A DNA stretch of 52,878 nucleotides from Desulfobacterales bacterium HSG16 (GTDB lineage Bacteria; Desulfobacterota; Desulfobacteria; Desulfobacterales; HSG16): assembly GCA_030377965.1 (NCBI GenBank), contig JAUCGE010000015.1:1-52878 (forward strand). Reading direction: 5' to 3'. Within the stretch, counting starts at the first letter, position 1. Each line of letters begins with the position of its first letter. A model generated the notes under the pieces. It saw only the letters and a program-made list of their open reading frames with translations, ran no database searches and had not been told where the DNA came from. Of this stretch, positions 36,662-47,300 are shown in pieces. The position numbers and the translations under genes were made by a program.

Positions 36662-37768
36662 TCATGTTGTAACATGTTCGGATTTCCAGAATTTGCGGGC
36701 TTCTTCCGCTGTTTTTTCAGGCCGGACAAAAGTGGCCATGTCACCAAGCATGACTTCGAAACCTGTGTGATCGTTTCTCACCCAGGCAGCATAGTTTGAT
36801 CTTGCCATTATGGAAACCTTGATTTCAAGATGGCTTTTGTCATCTTCCACAAAGAGAATTCCGAGGTTGTAACCGTTTCTGCAAATGCTTCGATAATATT
36901 TTTGTGTGTTTACAATGCCCTGTGCCAGATTCCTGCAATCTTCGTCCTGTATTTGAAATACGGATGTTTTTCCGGGCAGAATTCCCCAGATTTCGAAAAA
37001 ACCTTCGGGCGCAAAAGCCGCCATCCATTCCCATCTTCCTGTAGCGCCGATATATCTTGTTTTGTCCTCTATCTCATTGTTCAGGTAATCGGCAAAAAGA
37101 TATGTGCCTTTTCTGGTATAATAATCATTGGCCCTGTCCCGTAAAAACCGATGATGGTTTGATGCAGCCTTGTCCGCATTGATCTGAAGATGAGGGTGCA
37201 GAAGAGAGCCTCCAGCAGACGGCAGGTGATTCTGAGTGATGGCCATGTAAACAGCTTTTTTATCGATAGATATAATCTTTTTCAAGTAATTGCAGCAGTT
37301 GATCAGGCAATTTGTGTATGACAGAGATGTGGCTGTACCGATTTCCACAAAATGGCGGTTGTCAAAGATGCTTACCGCTGAATAGCTTCCATAGGGAAAA
37401 AGGTTTGGAAACAGGATGGATTCTTTGTAAACCATGCGGCCTGCCTGATTTTCAACTTGATTTTCGGCTTGATGCCCAGATGGAAAAAATTTTTGCGGTA
37501 GTTCAGGAGTCAAAGATAAGACCTGGGGCAGGCAGAATGGGCAATTATCAGTTTTATCAGCATCAGGAGGAGGGGAAGGCAGATGCTCTGTTCCCGGTTC
37601 TTTTTCATCTTCCCTTGCAAAGGCAATCCGGCAGGTTCGGCCGGTAATCGGATTCGTGCGAATCTGAATCTTCTGCTCGACAGGCTGGCCTGAAGGATGA
37701 ATGAAGTCGGCACTTATTTCTTCGATTTCAAACTCAAGATTCGAGTTACTGCCAATGAGCGTTTCCAT
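36662..37768 (-). CDS. Galactose-1-phosphate uridylyltransferase-like protein (HIT superfamily)
   Basis: 368 residues. Two GalT marks: a CPFC zinc site at 76-79 and HPHLQ at 191-195, where the central His would carry the nucleotidyl intermediate. RTNPITGR near the N-terminus and the NYAAWVRNDHTG region near the C-terminus also fit. Classical GalT ends the active-site motif HPHGQ; here the fourth position is Leu, and the enzyme may prefer another sugar phosphate or nucleotide. Context with glycosyltransferases supports a role in providing activated sugar. GAGGT lies 5 bases before ATG. First gene of the long minus-strand run; an R1 MITE sits about 55 bases upstream of its start. Confidence 0.82.
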   Translation of the reverse strand: METLIGSNSNLEFEIEEISADFIHPSGQPVEQKIQIRTNPITGRTCRIAFAREDEKEPGTEHLPSPPPDADKTDNCPFCLPQVLSLTPELPQKFFPSGHQAENQVENQAGRMVYKESILFPNLFPYGSYSAVSIFDNRHFVEIGTATSLSYTNCLINCCNYLKKIISIDKKAVYMAITQNHLPSAGGSLLHPHLQINADKAASNHHRFLRDRANDYYTRKGTYLFADYLNNEIEDKTRYIGATGRWEWMAAFAPEGFFEIWGILPGKTSVFQIQDEDCRNLAQGIVNTQKYYRSICRNGYNLGILFVEDDKSHLEIKVSIMARSNYAAWVRNDHTGFEVMLGDMATFVRPEKTAEEARKFWKSEHVTT

Positions 37769-37821
37769 GTTGTACCTCGTTTGATTTTTTCTTTCTTTTA
37801 TCTTTCAATGACACAAAGATG

Positions 37822-37986
37822 TTAAGGGCCGTGGATGAAATAACTTCCACAACCTTGCTTGCCTTTGAATCCGTTTCCTGCGTTACATTGATGGGTACAG
37901 ACAATAAGTATTCACCCATCAATGTGCCTTGAAAACAAATCCAAATTCGGCGCAATCTTATGGAATTAATTTCATCCACGTCCCTA
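37822..37986. mobile_element. R1 MITE, copy B
   Basis: 165 bp, inverted relative to copy A at 24475-24637 and about 90% identical to it by eye. The ends are TTAAGGGCCGTGGATGAAAT on the left and ATTTCATCCACGTCCCTA on the right, and the centre has the ATTGATGGGT/ACCCATCAAT inner inverted repeat. TA at both ends. It lies in the promoter side of the GalT-like gene and in front of the ATPase remnant. Non-coding. Confidence 0.82.
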
Positions 37987-38078
37987 AATGTCATAAAAGA
38001 GGATATTTTTCAAGATTTTTTGTTTTATCATCCTCTCGGTTCAGACGATTTTGTTGGCGGATTTTATAATTTTATTGA

Positions 38079-38123
38079 CATAATCCGCCATGTTTGTGTT
38101 CATGACTTCAATGGCGGATTATG
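38079..38123. promoter_or_regulatory. 13-bp inverted repeat before the ATPase remnant
   Basis: CATAATCCGCCAT (38079-38091) is the exact reverse complement of ATGGCGGATTATG (38111-38123), with a 19-base spacer. A TTGACA hexamer (38075-38080) overlaps its left side. It could be an operator or hairpin; it ends 20 bases before the remnant's ATG. Confidence 0.45.
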
Positions 38124-38143
38124 CGATTTGAGACAAGGGAACC

Positions 38144-38422
38144 ATGTTTGTCGGAAGAGATAATAAATTGAAATTATTGATTGATAAATACAATTCACCC
38201 AGGAATGAGCTTGCGGTCATTTATGGACAAAGAAGGATAGGTAAAAAAGTAAGCTTTCCACTTTTGCCGGAAATTACGACATATTATTAAAGCTGCTTTT
38301 TTTTACAAAGGAGCAATCTCATATGTTCATTGCAAAAACAAATTGCAAATGATATAGGACATCATAAAGACAGTCTGTTTTGCGGGTTTGAGTCGGATCT
38401 ACAATCGACAGTCCGCATTTAA
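38144..38422 (+). pseudogene. Decayed archaeal-type ATPase (PF01637-like), 5' fragment with frameshifts
   Basis: The first frame reads MFVGRDNKLKLLIDKY then ELAVIYGQRRIGKK, the N-terminus and Walker A of the archaeal ATPase family. Reading then fails at an A6 run (about 38243-38248). A second frame continues KLLFFTKEQSHMF (about 38290-38328), and a third continues QKQIANDIGHHKDSLFCGFESD to a stop at 38422. All three pieces match that family in order, so this is one gene with two frameshifts and no 3' part. AAGGGAA lies in front of the ATG. The frames end 20 bases before the intact ATPase gene. Confidence 0.75.
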
Positions 38423-38441
38423 TAAGAAAGGAAGGCATTTG

Positions 38442-39746
38442 ATGGAAAAAGCAACCGAGCTTCGCAATGTGTTGAGAGTTACAAAGGCGCAGCCTCTGAA
38501 AGGTAAGGATTTCGATAATTTCTTCGTGGAAACCGATGAGGCAAGGGGAGTCAATTCCGCCCTGCGTTTAAGTGATATTTTCCAGATCAATATTGACGAT
38601 CCTCAAAAAGTTCTTTTCATGGGCCATCGCGGATCGGGAAAATCCACGGAATTGTATCGTTTCGGCAAGTATATCGAAGATGAGTTTAAGGTGGTCAATT
38701 TTTCTGTCAAAGACGAGATAGACATCGTGGATCTTGAATACACGGATCTTATTTTCGTAATCCTGAGAAAACTTTTTGAAGAGGCTGAAAAAGATAAAAT
38801 CCCTGTCAACGAATACGTACTCGATAACCTGGATCATTATTGGCACGATAAGAAACTGATCGATGAGTTGAAGATCGAAAAGGCAAAGATCGAAACCGGA
38901 GGCAAGATCAAGGGCGGTCTTTTCAATGTCATAGGTTTTTATATCAGCGGCGTTCTCAGCACCGGCTCCGAGTCAAAGGTCGCAGTGAGAAGACATATCA
39001 AACCCAGGTTGAGCCAGTTGCTTGCAGGGGGGAACGATCTAATTGCCGATATCAGCAGGAAATACAAGAAAAAAGGAAAGACCCTGATTCTTGTAATCGA
39101 GGATCTTGACAAACTCGAAATACCTGTTGCCAAGAAATTGTTTCTCGACCACAAAAACATCCTGACAAGCTTCAATCTTCACATTGTTTACACATTTCCG
39201 ATTTTTCTTCACTATTCAGGAGACTTCGACGAGATCGGATCGGTGTTCGATCATTATGAACTTCTTTCCATGATCAAGGTGAAAGATATAAATGATAAGT
39301 CTTACAAAAAAGGGGTGAATATCATACGAGACATAGTCGAAAAAAGAGCAGAGCTTTCGCTTTTTGAACCTGAAGCGCTGGAATATGTGATCGAAAAATC
39401 TGGAGGATCGCTTCGTCATGTATTCGAGATGCTTCAAAATGCAGTTCTTGATGCAAGGACAAGAGACAGGAGTGCGGAAAAGATGGATCAATCTTCTGCA
39501 GAAATGGCTTACAAAAGGCTGCGTAACTATTTTGAAAGAATTATTTGGGCCGAACATATGATACCGCTCAAGGCGCTTTATGAAAGCATCGACAAAAAAC
39601 CGGTGCCGGACTCGAAACTGAACGAATTGCTGAAATGTATGGCTGTAATCGAATATAACGGAGAGCGATGGTGCGGTATCCATCCGGCTGTCGAGGACAT
39701 TCTAAAGAAAAAGGGCGAAATTGGAAATACAATCAAAGAATGCTGA
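38442..39746 (+). CDS. P-loop ATPase paired with a TPR protein
   Basis: 434 residues from ATG 38442 (GGAAGG 6 bases upstream; the longer reading from 38388 runs through remnant sequence). Walker A GHRGSGKST at 61-69, Walker B LILVIEDLDK at about 215-224, an HIVYTFPIF sensor-like strand and a C-terminal helical/winged-helix-like part ending WCGIHPAVEDILKKKG. A moderately hydrophobic GGLFNVIGFYISGVL stretch (159-173) interrupts the ATPase core. The general style is AAA/STAND-like. It overlaps the TPR gene by 26 bases, so the products are probably made together and may form one complex. A role in conflict or defence is inference from architecture and genomic setting; no nuclease or toxin domain is visible. 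Confidence 0.85.
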   Translation: MEKATELRNVLRVTKAQPLKGKDFDNFFVETDEARGVNSALRLSDIFQINIDDPQKVLFMGHRGSGKSTELYRFGKYIEDEFKVVNFSVKDEIDIVDLEYTDLIFVILRKLFEEAEKDKIPVNEYVLDNLDHYWHDKKLIDELKIEKAKIETGGKIKGGLFNVIGFYISGVLSTGSESKVAVRRHIKPRLSQLLAGGNDLIADISRKYKKKGKTLILVIEDLDKLEIPVAKKLFLDHKNILTSFNLHIVYTFPIFLHYSGDFDEIGSVFDHYELLSMIKVKDINDKSYKKGVNIIRDIVEKRAELSLFEPEALEYVIEKSGGSLRHVFEMLQNAVLDARTRDRSAEKMDQSSAEMAYKRLRNYFERIIWAEHMIPLKALYESIDKKPVPDSKLNELLKCMAVIEYNGERWCGIHPAVEDILKKKGEIGNTIKEC

Positions 39747-41307
39747 AACTCTGAACAGGCTTCTTCTTTATCTCGAAGATCAGGATGCAGGTTTTGTTAT
39801 AGTCGAGGTGAACGAATACGTTTTGGAACAGCAGGCAATTGATGATATTATTGCTCGCTTACCAGGGGCAAAATGTGTAGTAATAGACTATAATGACCTG
39901 CCGTCTCAAATGCCCCCTGTCAGTTTTACCAGAGACAGCACCACTAAAAATAAGGATACCCGAATTTTTCTGATTCAAAACTTCCATAAAATGGCAAGGG
40001 CAGGACATTATGATGAACTTACTATTATCCGGGATTTGAATCTCAGCCGGGATGTTTATGCAGGATTTGATCGGCTTCTGGTATTTTTTCTGCCGGTCTA
40101 TTTTGTTGATCTGCTTATTAATCATGCAAAGGATTTTTTCGATTTCGTGCAGGTCACGTTCAGGCTGCTTCCAGAACCTGTCGAAAGGAAAGAACTGGAA
40201 GACAGAGATCACCTTGAATATAAAGGAGATGCTCGCTTTTTAAGAAATAGGATCGCTTTTCTTGAGTCTTCTCTGGAGTCGGAGGATTTGAACAAAAAGG
40301 AAAGAGCAAAAAGCCTCTACGATCTTGCGGAATGTTATAACGATTTGTGTGACTATGATAAGGCTCTGGATGACTATAAAAAAGCGTTATCACTTTTTAG
40401 AGAGCTTGAAGACAAAAAAGAACAGGCAAGTATTTACATTGGCATAGGACGTATTTATCAAATTCAAGGCAAGGTAGAAGATGCGCTCAAGCTTTATCAA
40501 CAGAGTTTGCAAATAGGAAACCGAAGATCAAAAGCTGTGACGCTGGGAGACATAGCCCACATCCGAGTAGACAAGGGAGAAGTAGATGAAGCGTTGAAGC
40601 TGCATGAAGAAGAGTTGCGAGTGTACGAGGAACTTGAAGACCGGAGATCGAGAGCAGTGACGCTGGGAGACATAGCCGGAATCCTCAAATCCAAGGGAGA
40701 AGTAGATGAAGCGTTGAAGCTGCATGAAGAGAGGCTTTCAGTATTCGAGGAAATAGGAGACCGCAGAGAGAGAGCAGTGACGCTGGGAGGCATAGCCCGA
40801 ATCCGAGTAGACAAGGGAGAAGTAGATGAAGCGTTGAAGCTGCATGAAGAGAGGCTTTCAGTATTCGAGGAAATAGGAGACCGCAGAGAGAGAGCAGTGA
40901 CGCTGGGAGACATAGCCCGAATCCGAGTATTCAAGGGAGAAGTAGATGAAGCGTTGAAGCTGCAAAATGAAAGCCTTTGTGTCTATAGAGAGTTGGGAGA
41001 TTTGGATGGAATAGGGGCTGCTCTTTTTGATATTGCACGGATAGAAATGCGAGATGAAAAAAACCAGGAAGCCTTTGAACATCTGAGCGAATCTTATTCT
41101 CTTTTTATGAAAAATGGCAGGCTTGACTTTATCTGCTTTGTCGGAATTGACCTCGGCAAGTTACTGTGTCAGGCAGGCCAGACAGAAAAGGGCCTTGAAA
41201 TCCTCAAACGTTCAAAACAAGGTTTCATCAAACTCGGGCAGAATAACAACGCACAACACGTTCAGACATTGATCGAATCTTTCCAAGAAAAAAACCACAT
41301 GGCATAA
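39721..41307 (+). CDS. TPR protein with N-terminal NTPase-like domain
   Basis: 528 residues. The start is a TTG at 39721 inside the ATPase gene, with GGG 5 bases upstream, so translation is coupled. The first ~170 residues form an alpha/beta domain (FVIVEVNEYVLEQQAI, CVVIDYNDL, RIFLIQNFHKMARAG, LNLSRDVYAGFDRLLVFFLP, HAKDFFDFVQVTFRL). This resembles the degenerate P-loop-like region often seen ahead of TPRs in STAND-associated proteins, by recollection; no Walker A is visible. The rest is TPR (about 185-528), including four consecutive 40-residue units starting AVTLGDIA, nearly identical in DNA (40534-41013). No catalytic motif seen. Likely a recognition or scaffold partner of the ATPase. Confidence 0.85.
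   Translation: MEIQSKNAETLNRLLLYLEDQDAGFVIVEVNEYVLEQQAIDDIIARLPGAKCVVIDYNDLPSQMPPVSFTRDSTTKNKDTRIFLIQNFHKMARAGHYDELTIIRDLNLSRDVYAGFDRLLVFFLPVYFVDLLINHAKDFFDFVQVTFRLLPEPVERKELEDRDHLEYKGDARFLRNRIAFLESSLESEDLNKKERAKSLYDLAECYNDLCDYDKALDDYKKALSLFRELEDKKEQASIYIGIGRIYQIQGKVEDALKLYQQSLQIGNRRSKAVTLGDIAHIRVDKGEVDEALKLHEEELRVYEELEDRRSRAVTLGDIAGILKSKGEVDEALKLHEERLSVFEEIGDRRERAVTLGGIARIRVDKGEVDEALKLHEERLSVFEEIGDRRERAVTLGDIARIRVFKGEVDEALKLQNESLCVYRELGDLDGIGAALFDIARIEMRDEKNQEAFEHLSESYSLFMKNGRLDFICFVGIDLGKLLCQAGQTEKGLEILKRSKQGFIKLGQNNNAQHVQTLIESFQEKNHMA
40534..41013 (+). repeat. Four 120-bp tandem TPR-coding units
   Basis: Units start at 40534, 40654, 40774 and 40894. The segment GACAAGGGAGAAGTAGATGA and its flanks recur almost base for base, and units 2 and 3 are nearly identical including synonymous positions, showing recent duplication or gene conversion. 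Each unit codes one 40-residue TPR-like repeat (GEVDEALKLHEE core). Confidence 0.95.
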
Positions 41308-41336
41308 TGTATGTTATTAAAACCAAATGGGCAGCA

Positions 41337-41372
41337 GGTTTTTGTTCCCAGACAAAAGTCCGGGAACAAACC
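41337..41372. terminator. Bidirectional hairpin between convergent genes
   Basis: GGTTTTTGTTCCC (41337-41349) pairs with GGGAACAAACC (41362-41372) with small bulges around AGACAAAAGTCC, which can itself pair. It lies between the TPR gene stop (41307) and the giant gene stop (41382). There is no long T-run, so efficiency is uncertain. Confidence 0.6.
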
Positions 41373-41381
41373 AGAAATCTG

Positions 41382-44300
41382 CTATTTCCCTGTCAAAACA
41401 TTTCCTTTCTGAACCCACTCTCCATTTCCGATTCTCATGTAAACTGGCTGGGTTCCGGCCTGGCTCCCGGAAGAAATGTTTTCGAGTCTTGCGGTTGCTT
41501 TATGGTCGTTATAGTTCATAGTTATAAAAAGCTTGTAATCTGACACCTGCTCCCCGATTTTTATTTGAAAATCCTTTGGAATATTTCTTCCCTCAGGCAG
41601 GTTTGTGATATCGCAGGTAATCGTGCCATTGGCTTCGAGCCTTGGTTCGATTGTGAGATTTGCAATATCTTGATCGCGGAGAACAGCACCTGCTATAAAC
41701 TGTTCGGAACCATATTCGACTGCACCTGGGTCAGGTCCGTCCCCATTTGAATTGTCTGTGTAAGGCAGGACTTCCATGCCTGTGTCGATGACGGGTGAGC
41801 CTTCGGGCAGAGAAAAATTCTGGGTGTCGATATCAAAAGAGTCTGCCGGAATAGTAAAATTTCTTCTGTTATATGACCCTGCTTCGTCCAGAGTGAGCCT
41901 GAAGGATGTATTGTTTATGAACCTTGTGCCGTTTAGATGCTGATCGTACCCGTTTACATCCTCTTTTGCCCTCAGCAGCAGAGTTCCAGCTACAGTGTTG
42001 TTGATAACCTCACGATTGCTCGGACTTGTCCTGCCGAAACCGTCGATATTTGTTCCGTTGACACCAACTACATTTATGCCCGGTGCGGTGGTGTTCCATA
42101 CAATATTTCGGAAGATATTGAAATTGTATGAATCGTCATCCAGATGGATTCCCTTGCCTCCCATTTTGTGCTGAGAGGAGTCCACCTGGGCGTTTATGTC
42201 ATGCACCAGGTTGAACCCTATATCCGAACCCATGCCATCAGAACCGAAAGCGTAGATGGCTCCAAGATCTGTTATTTGAAGATGGGTTTTATAAATGTCG
42301 TTATACATCACATCCATATTTTCTCCAAGATCCACAGCATACCTGCCCCCGTTGAAAATAGTGTTTTGAAAAACCTGATGAGGATCTTTACCGAGGGGGT
42401 TGTCGCCGTTTACAGCTATTCCTGAGCCTGTATATCCGAAATTTCGGATCACATTGTTGATCACGTTGTTATCCGTTGTGGGCCGGTTTTCTCTTTTGTA
42501 GTCCTGAAGATAAAGCATCTGTCCGGCGCTATATGCCAGGTTAGAATCTTTTATGGTATTGTGCGATCCTGCAAACTGGATACCGACAGTGCCTCTGATA
42601 TAGTAAAAAGGCGGAATTTCTTGGAAATGAGCAAGATATTCTGCATCCATATTCTTGATTGTTGTGTATTCTGTTTCATGATTGGTCAGGATACCACATG
42701 CAAAAATATCTATTCCGTCTATTTCGATTTCCGATCTTCCTCTTAGGTCAAACGCCCACATCCGTTTTTTGACCTCGACAACCTTTTCTGAAATTTTCGG
42801 ATCAGCGTCTTGCTCCATCCAGAGATAAAGATAAAAAGTGTCTTTATCGGAAATATCTTCTACATGAACAATCGAGTCTGCATAATTGGCGTATGTGTCT
42901 GAATCGATGAACCATTCGCCTTCATGATCCAGGGCTTCAAGTTTTCCCCACAGGTAGTAATAATTGCCTGCACGGGGTATCCGGTATTTTCCTTCTCCTG
43001 CAAGGCTTGCCCGTTTGTCCCATGCTCCCGGATCAGGAGAGCAGACAAGTTTGAGGGACGTATCGTTCTTACTGACGATATTTGCAGTCGTGTATATGTA
43101 GTTGTGGCCGGTTCCGAAGTTAATCTTGCCGCCTTCCCAGAAGTTTCCAGCATTTTTCAGTTCATCATCAATAAATGTTGTGGAATATTCCGTAGTGTTT
43201 TCAGCTCCGTCAGCCTTTGCGCTGTCTTCGCGAATTCCGTCAATTGATGTCTGAGATGTCACATCAGCCGGGTTGATATCAGGCCATCTGGCTTCTACCA
43301 TCATCTTTCCGTCAACAAAGACCTGGTTGTTTGAAATCTGGGGGTATATACCTGTACTCCTCCGTATATTGATGCTCCAGTCTATGGGAGTTCGCCAGAT
43401 ATTGCCCTGCCATGATTCCCAGGTTGATGCTGGTATGCTTTCAGTTCCCGATATAATTACCCTGTCATTAGAACTGGACTTGAAGATGATTCCGTCGTTT
43501 TTTGGAACGACTGTTTCACGATATATGCCTTCCGAAATCAGACATGTATCGCCGCTTTCAGCGGTATCAGCACATTTCTGTATTGTCAGGAAAGGTTCAT
43601 CCGAAGATCCAGGATTTGAGCCATTTCCGTGTTTTCCCACATAATATGTTTCAGGAGCTGAATTGCCTGTCAGGGTTGCATATGAAATGTAGATAGAATA
43701 CCAGAAATCATCGAACGAATAGGACGCAGATAAATTATCCGGGTATGGTTTTGACGGGTCAAAATCCATAGCGAAACCGCACCTGCCTCTATCTTTCTGG
43801 AAGTCACCAGTAGAAGACGAATTCATGGTACAATAAATAACTGCTCCTGCATTTTTTTTCCATACAAGCCATAAAGGCGTATTTCTGGGCAGAGGTTCAT
43901 CTCCTTCCAGATGGTTGATAGTGTGCCAGCCCTTTATTCCATCTGCGCTTATGATTCCCGCGTCCCAGAGTAGAGTCGCACCGGTCGGGTTGTCGAGAGC
44001 TCCGCCTTTATATACGGCAAGTCTCACTTCCCCGGTTTGTGTACCAATGTATATGGACACTGACTTTATGATCATATTGTCGATATCAGGAGAAGTGCCG
44101 CTCATTGCCCGGAAGTGATTCGCCGCTGTGTATAAATTTCCCGGTGTTGTAATTCCCCAGGAAGTGATGCCATCCACCCGAATGTAATCATTTTTGACTA
44201 TAGTGTCTTTGCCCGCGGCATTTTCTACAGTGAGGCTTACTGTGTAGGCTCCTGAAGATTCAAAGGTATGTTCGGGATTTTTTGACGTAGAGTCCGTGAT

Positions 44301-47300
44301 TCCGTCATTATCAAAATCCCACTTCCAGGATAAAGGAGTGTTTGACGAGGTATCGGTAAATTTAACGGTTAAGGGACTTGATCCACTGGTTTTGTCTGCA
44401 CTGAAATCAGCTTTTATATCCGAAGAGGAATATGACATGAAAATGGAAAATCGGTAATCTGTAACACTCCCCTTTGTTCCATAGTCTGCGGGAAATGGCG
44501 TTTCCGGGTTGGTGGAAAAATTGTTATTGTTTCTTCCCGGAGATGATGCAAAATCCCCGGCTTTTGACTTATTACTCGTATAATATACAAAAACGCCGGG
44601 GCCTTTTTTCCAGGCCAGCCAGAGAGGAGTGTCGTCCTCAACGGGAACACCTCCGTCTTCATGTTTTATTGTGTACCATCCTTTGATACCGTTGGGATTG
44701 ATGGTTCCTGCATCCCAGATAAGGGTCGCTTCTGACGGATCATCCAGAGTTCCGCCTGAATATGCTGCAAGCCTTATATCCCCGGTCTGTCCTCCCAGAT
44801 ATATAGAAATAGATTCGAGTACAAGCCCAGGTTTGTTCGGCGGTATTCCGCCCATTGCACGACTGTGGGGCGAAGAGACCGCCTTTTCGCCCGGTTCGGT
44901 CATTCCCCATTTTGTAGAGGATGAGGAAACTTCCATGGTAATCGGTAATATGATCGTTACAGGATCGTCCGAGTCTTTGAAATGAACTGTCAGGCTGATA
45001 TCATATATACCTGCACTGGCAAAAGTGAATGTCGGGTTCTGTTCCCGTGAATCGACGATGTTGTCATTGTCAAAATCCCATTCCCATGCTATGGGTCCAT
45101 TTGGTGATTTATCAGTGAATTTTATCCTGAGAGGATTGGAAGGATCAGGAGTCTGTGTCTCAAAATCGGCTTTATCAGGCTCTATTTCATAGGTGAGATA
45201 TATGGAATACCATTTATTTTCAAAAACGTTGTCCCCGTAATATGTCGCGGAAAATTCGACATCGGGATTTTGATCGAAGGTATTTGCATTAGCTCCCTGG
45301 CTGGTTGTAAAATCGCCTGCGTCTTCAGCGTCCTGAGAGAAATAAACCTCTGTTCCCTTATCCTTTTTCCAGGCTATCCATATCGGGAGATTTGCAGGTA
45401 TTGAAATACCGTTGTCAGGATGGGGTAATGTGTACCATCCTTCGTTTCCATTTGAATTTATTATCCCTGCATCCCACAACAGTATCGATCCTGCTGGATC
45501 ATCGACTGTTCCACCGGCATAAACTCCGAGCCGGACATCTCCTGCCTGCTGTCCGAGGTAGACAGATACGGTTTTTAAGATCATGTTTCGTGTATCAGGA
45601 GAAATCCCTCCCATTGACATGGAATGTGAGACATCTGTTTTGATGTCACAAGCACTTGTGTTCCCCCATTTGAATTCGGACGGATCGAGTACCCGGACAA
45701 GATTATGGCGTGTCATCGTGTCTGAAGTATCGTCTCTTTCCGCTGTCATGGTTATAGTGTAAACTCCTGGTTTATCGAATGTGTAAACCGGGTTTTGCTC
45801 GTTTGAATCAATATTGCCATCATTGTTGAAATCCCATTCCCACAAAGAAGGATTTCCGTTTGATTCATCGGTGAAGCTCACAGTCATCGGGGCCTTGCCG
45901 ACTGTCGTGTCCGCATCGAATTTTGCCATAATTCCCGGTTTTGTTGAATATGAGATATAAATCGAGTACCAGTAATTGGTAAAAAGGCTGTTACCAGTGT
46001 AAGATGAAGGAAATTCAACATCAGGGTCTTTGTCGAATGCATTGTGATTCCTGCCCAGAGCCGTTTGAAAATCTCCGGCATCTTTCGAGTTATTAGAATA
46101 ATATACTGCAACGCCTGTGTCCCGTTTCCAGGCAAGCCATGTGGGAGTTTTTCCTGGCAGATAAACTCCGCCTGACGGATGATCTATGGTGTACCATCCC
46201 AGTTTTCCGGTAGCATTGACAACTCCGGCATCCCATAAAAGATCTGCCCCGGATGGATTATCAAGGCTTCCTCCCGTATAAACTCCAAGTCGCACTTCCC
46301 CGGTCTGGGAACCGAGATAGATTGAAATAGATTCTATAAAAAGATCGTCCTTATCCGGCGACACGCCTCCCATTGAGCGGGAATGGCTGCTTTGAGTATT
46401 GAAATATCCTGGATCGGATTTGCCCCACACTTCTGCTCCGCTTATTTCGATATAATCTTTTTGAATTGTGGTGTCCGTATTGTTTCCCTTTGATATGGTC
46501 AAGGAAACTGTATATACGCCCTGCTCTGTAAATGTATATACAGGATCAGACTCTGTAGAATCGATTACACCGTCATTATTAAAATCCCATTGCCACGAAT
46601 CCGGCTCTCCTGTTGATCGATCACTGAATGTAACAGTCAGAGGCGGCTTGCCCGATGTTGTGTCAGTCGTAAAGCCTGCGGTAAGCTGTGGGTTCACCGT
46701 GTAGGTCAGATATGTCGAATACCAGTATGAGGAAAAAGAGCCGCTGTCTGCATATGTGGAAGGAAACTTGACATCAGGGTTTATGTCGAAGCTGTTGTCG
46801 TTTCTTCCTCTGTCATTTTGAAAATCTCCGCTTTGTGACACGGAGCTGGAATGATATGTTGCCACGCCAGAATCCTGTTTCCAGGCAATCCATGTGGGGG
46901 TGTTTTTATCAACCAGTATCCCGCCGGCCGGATGCTTGATGGTATACCAGCCTTTTACACCTTGAGAATTGATCGTGCCTGCGTCCCATATTAGTTTTGC
47001 ACCCGAAGGGTTGCTGAGGGTTCCGCCCGAATAAAGGGCCATACGTACATCTCCCATCTGAGCTCCAAGGAAGATAGCGACGGAAGTTGCCACCATATTG
47101 TCAGCATTCGGAGACATTCCGCCCATTGCTCTGCTGTGAACTTTTGTTGATTGTTCTGTTCCGACTGAAGCATTTCCCCAGACAGCGGAATCTATTGTAA
47201 CGCAATCGGTTTTTGTCAGGATGTTTTTTCCCGAAGAATTTTCTACCGTAAGGGTGACGGTATAAGAGCCTGGTATTTCGTATATATAAGTTGGATTTTT

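Noticed and set aside
38323-38352. Nine-codon leader peptide with AAAGGAG in front
   Set aside because: The sequence matches the FFTKEQSHM part of the ATPase remnant, so the apparent Shine-Dalgarno is coding sequence (KEQ) of the decayed gene.
38388-38441. N-terminal extension of the P-loop ATPase
   Set aside because: It is encoded by the tail of the ATPase remnant in another frame; GGAAGG before 38442 fixes the start.
40497-40934. Minus-strand repeat-rich reading frame opposite the TPR gene
   Set aside because: It mirrors the 120-bp TPR repeats and lacks its own start context; the plus-strand TPR protein explains the region.
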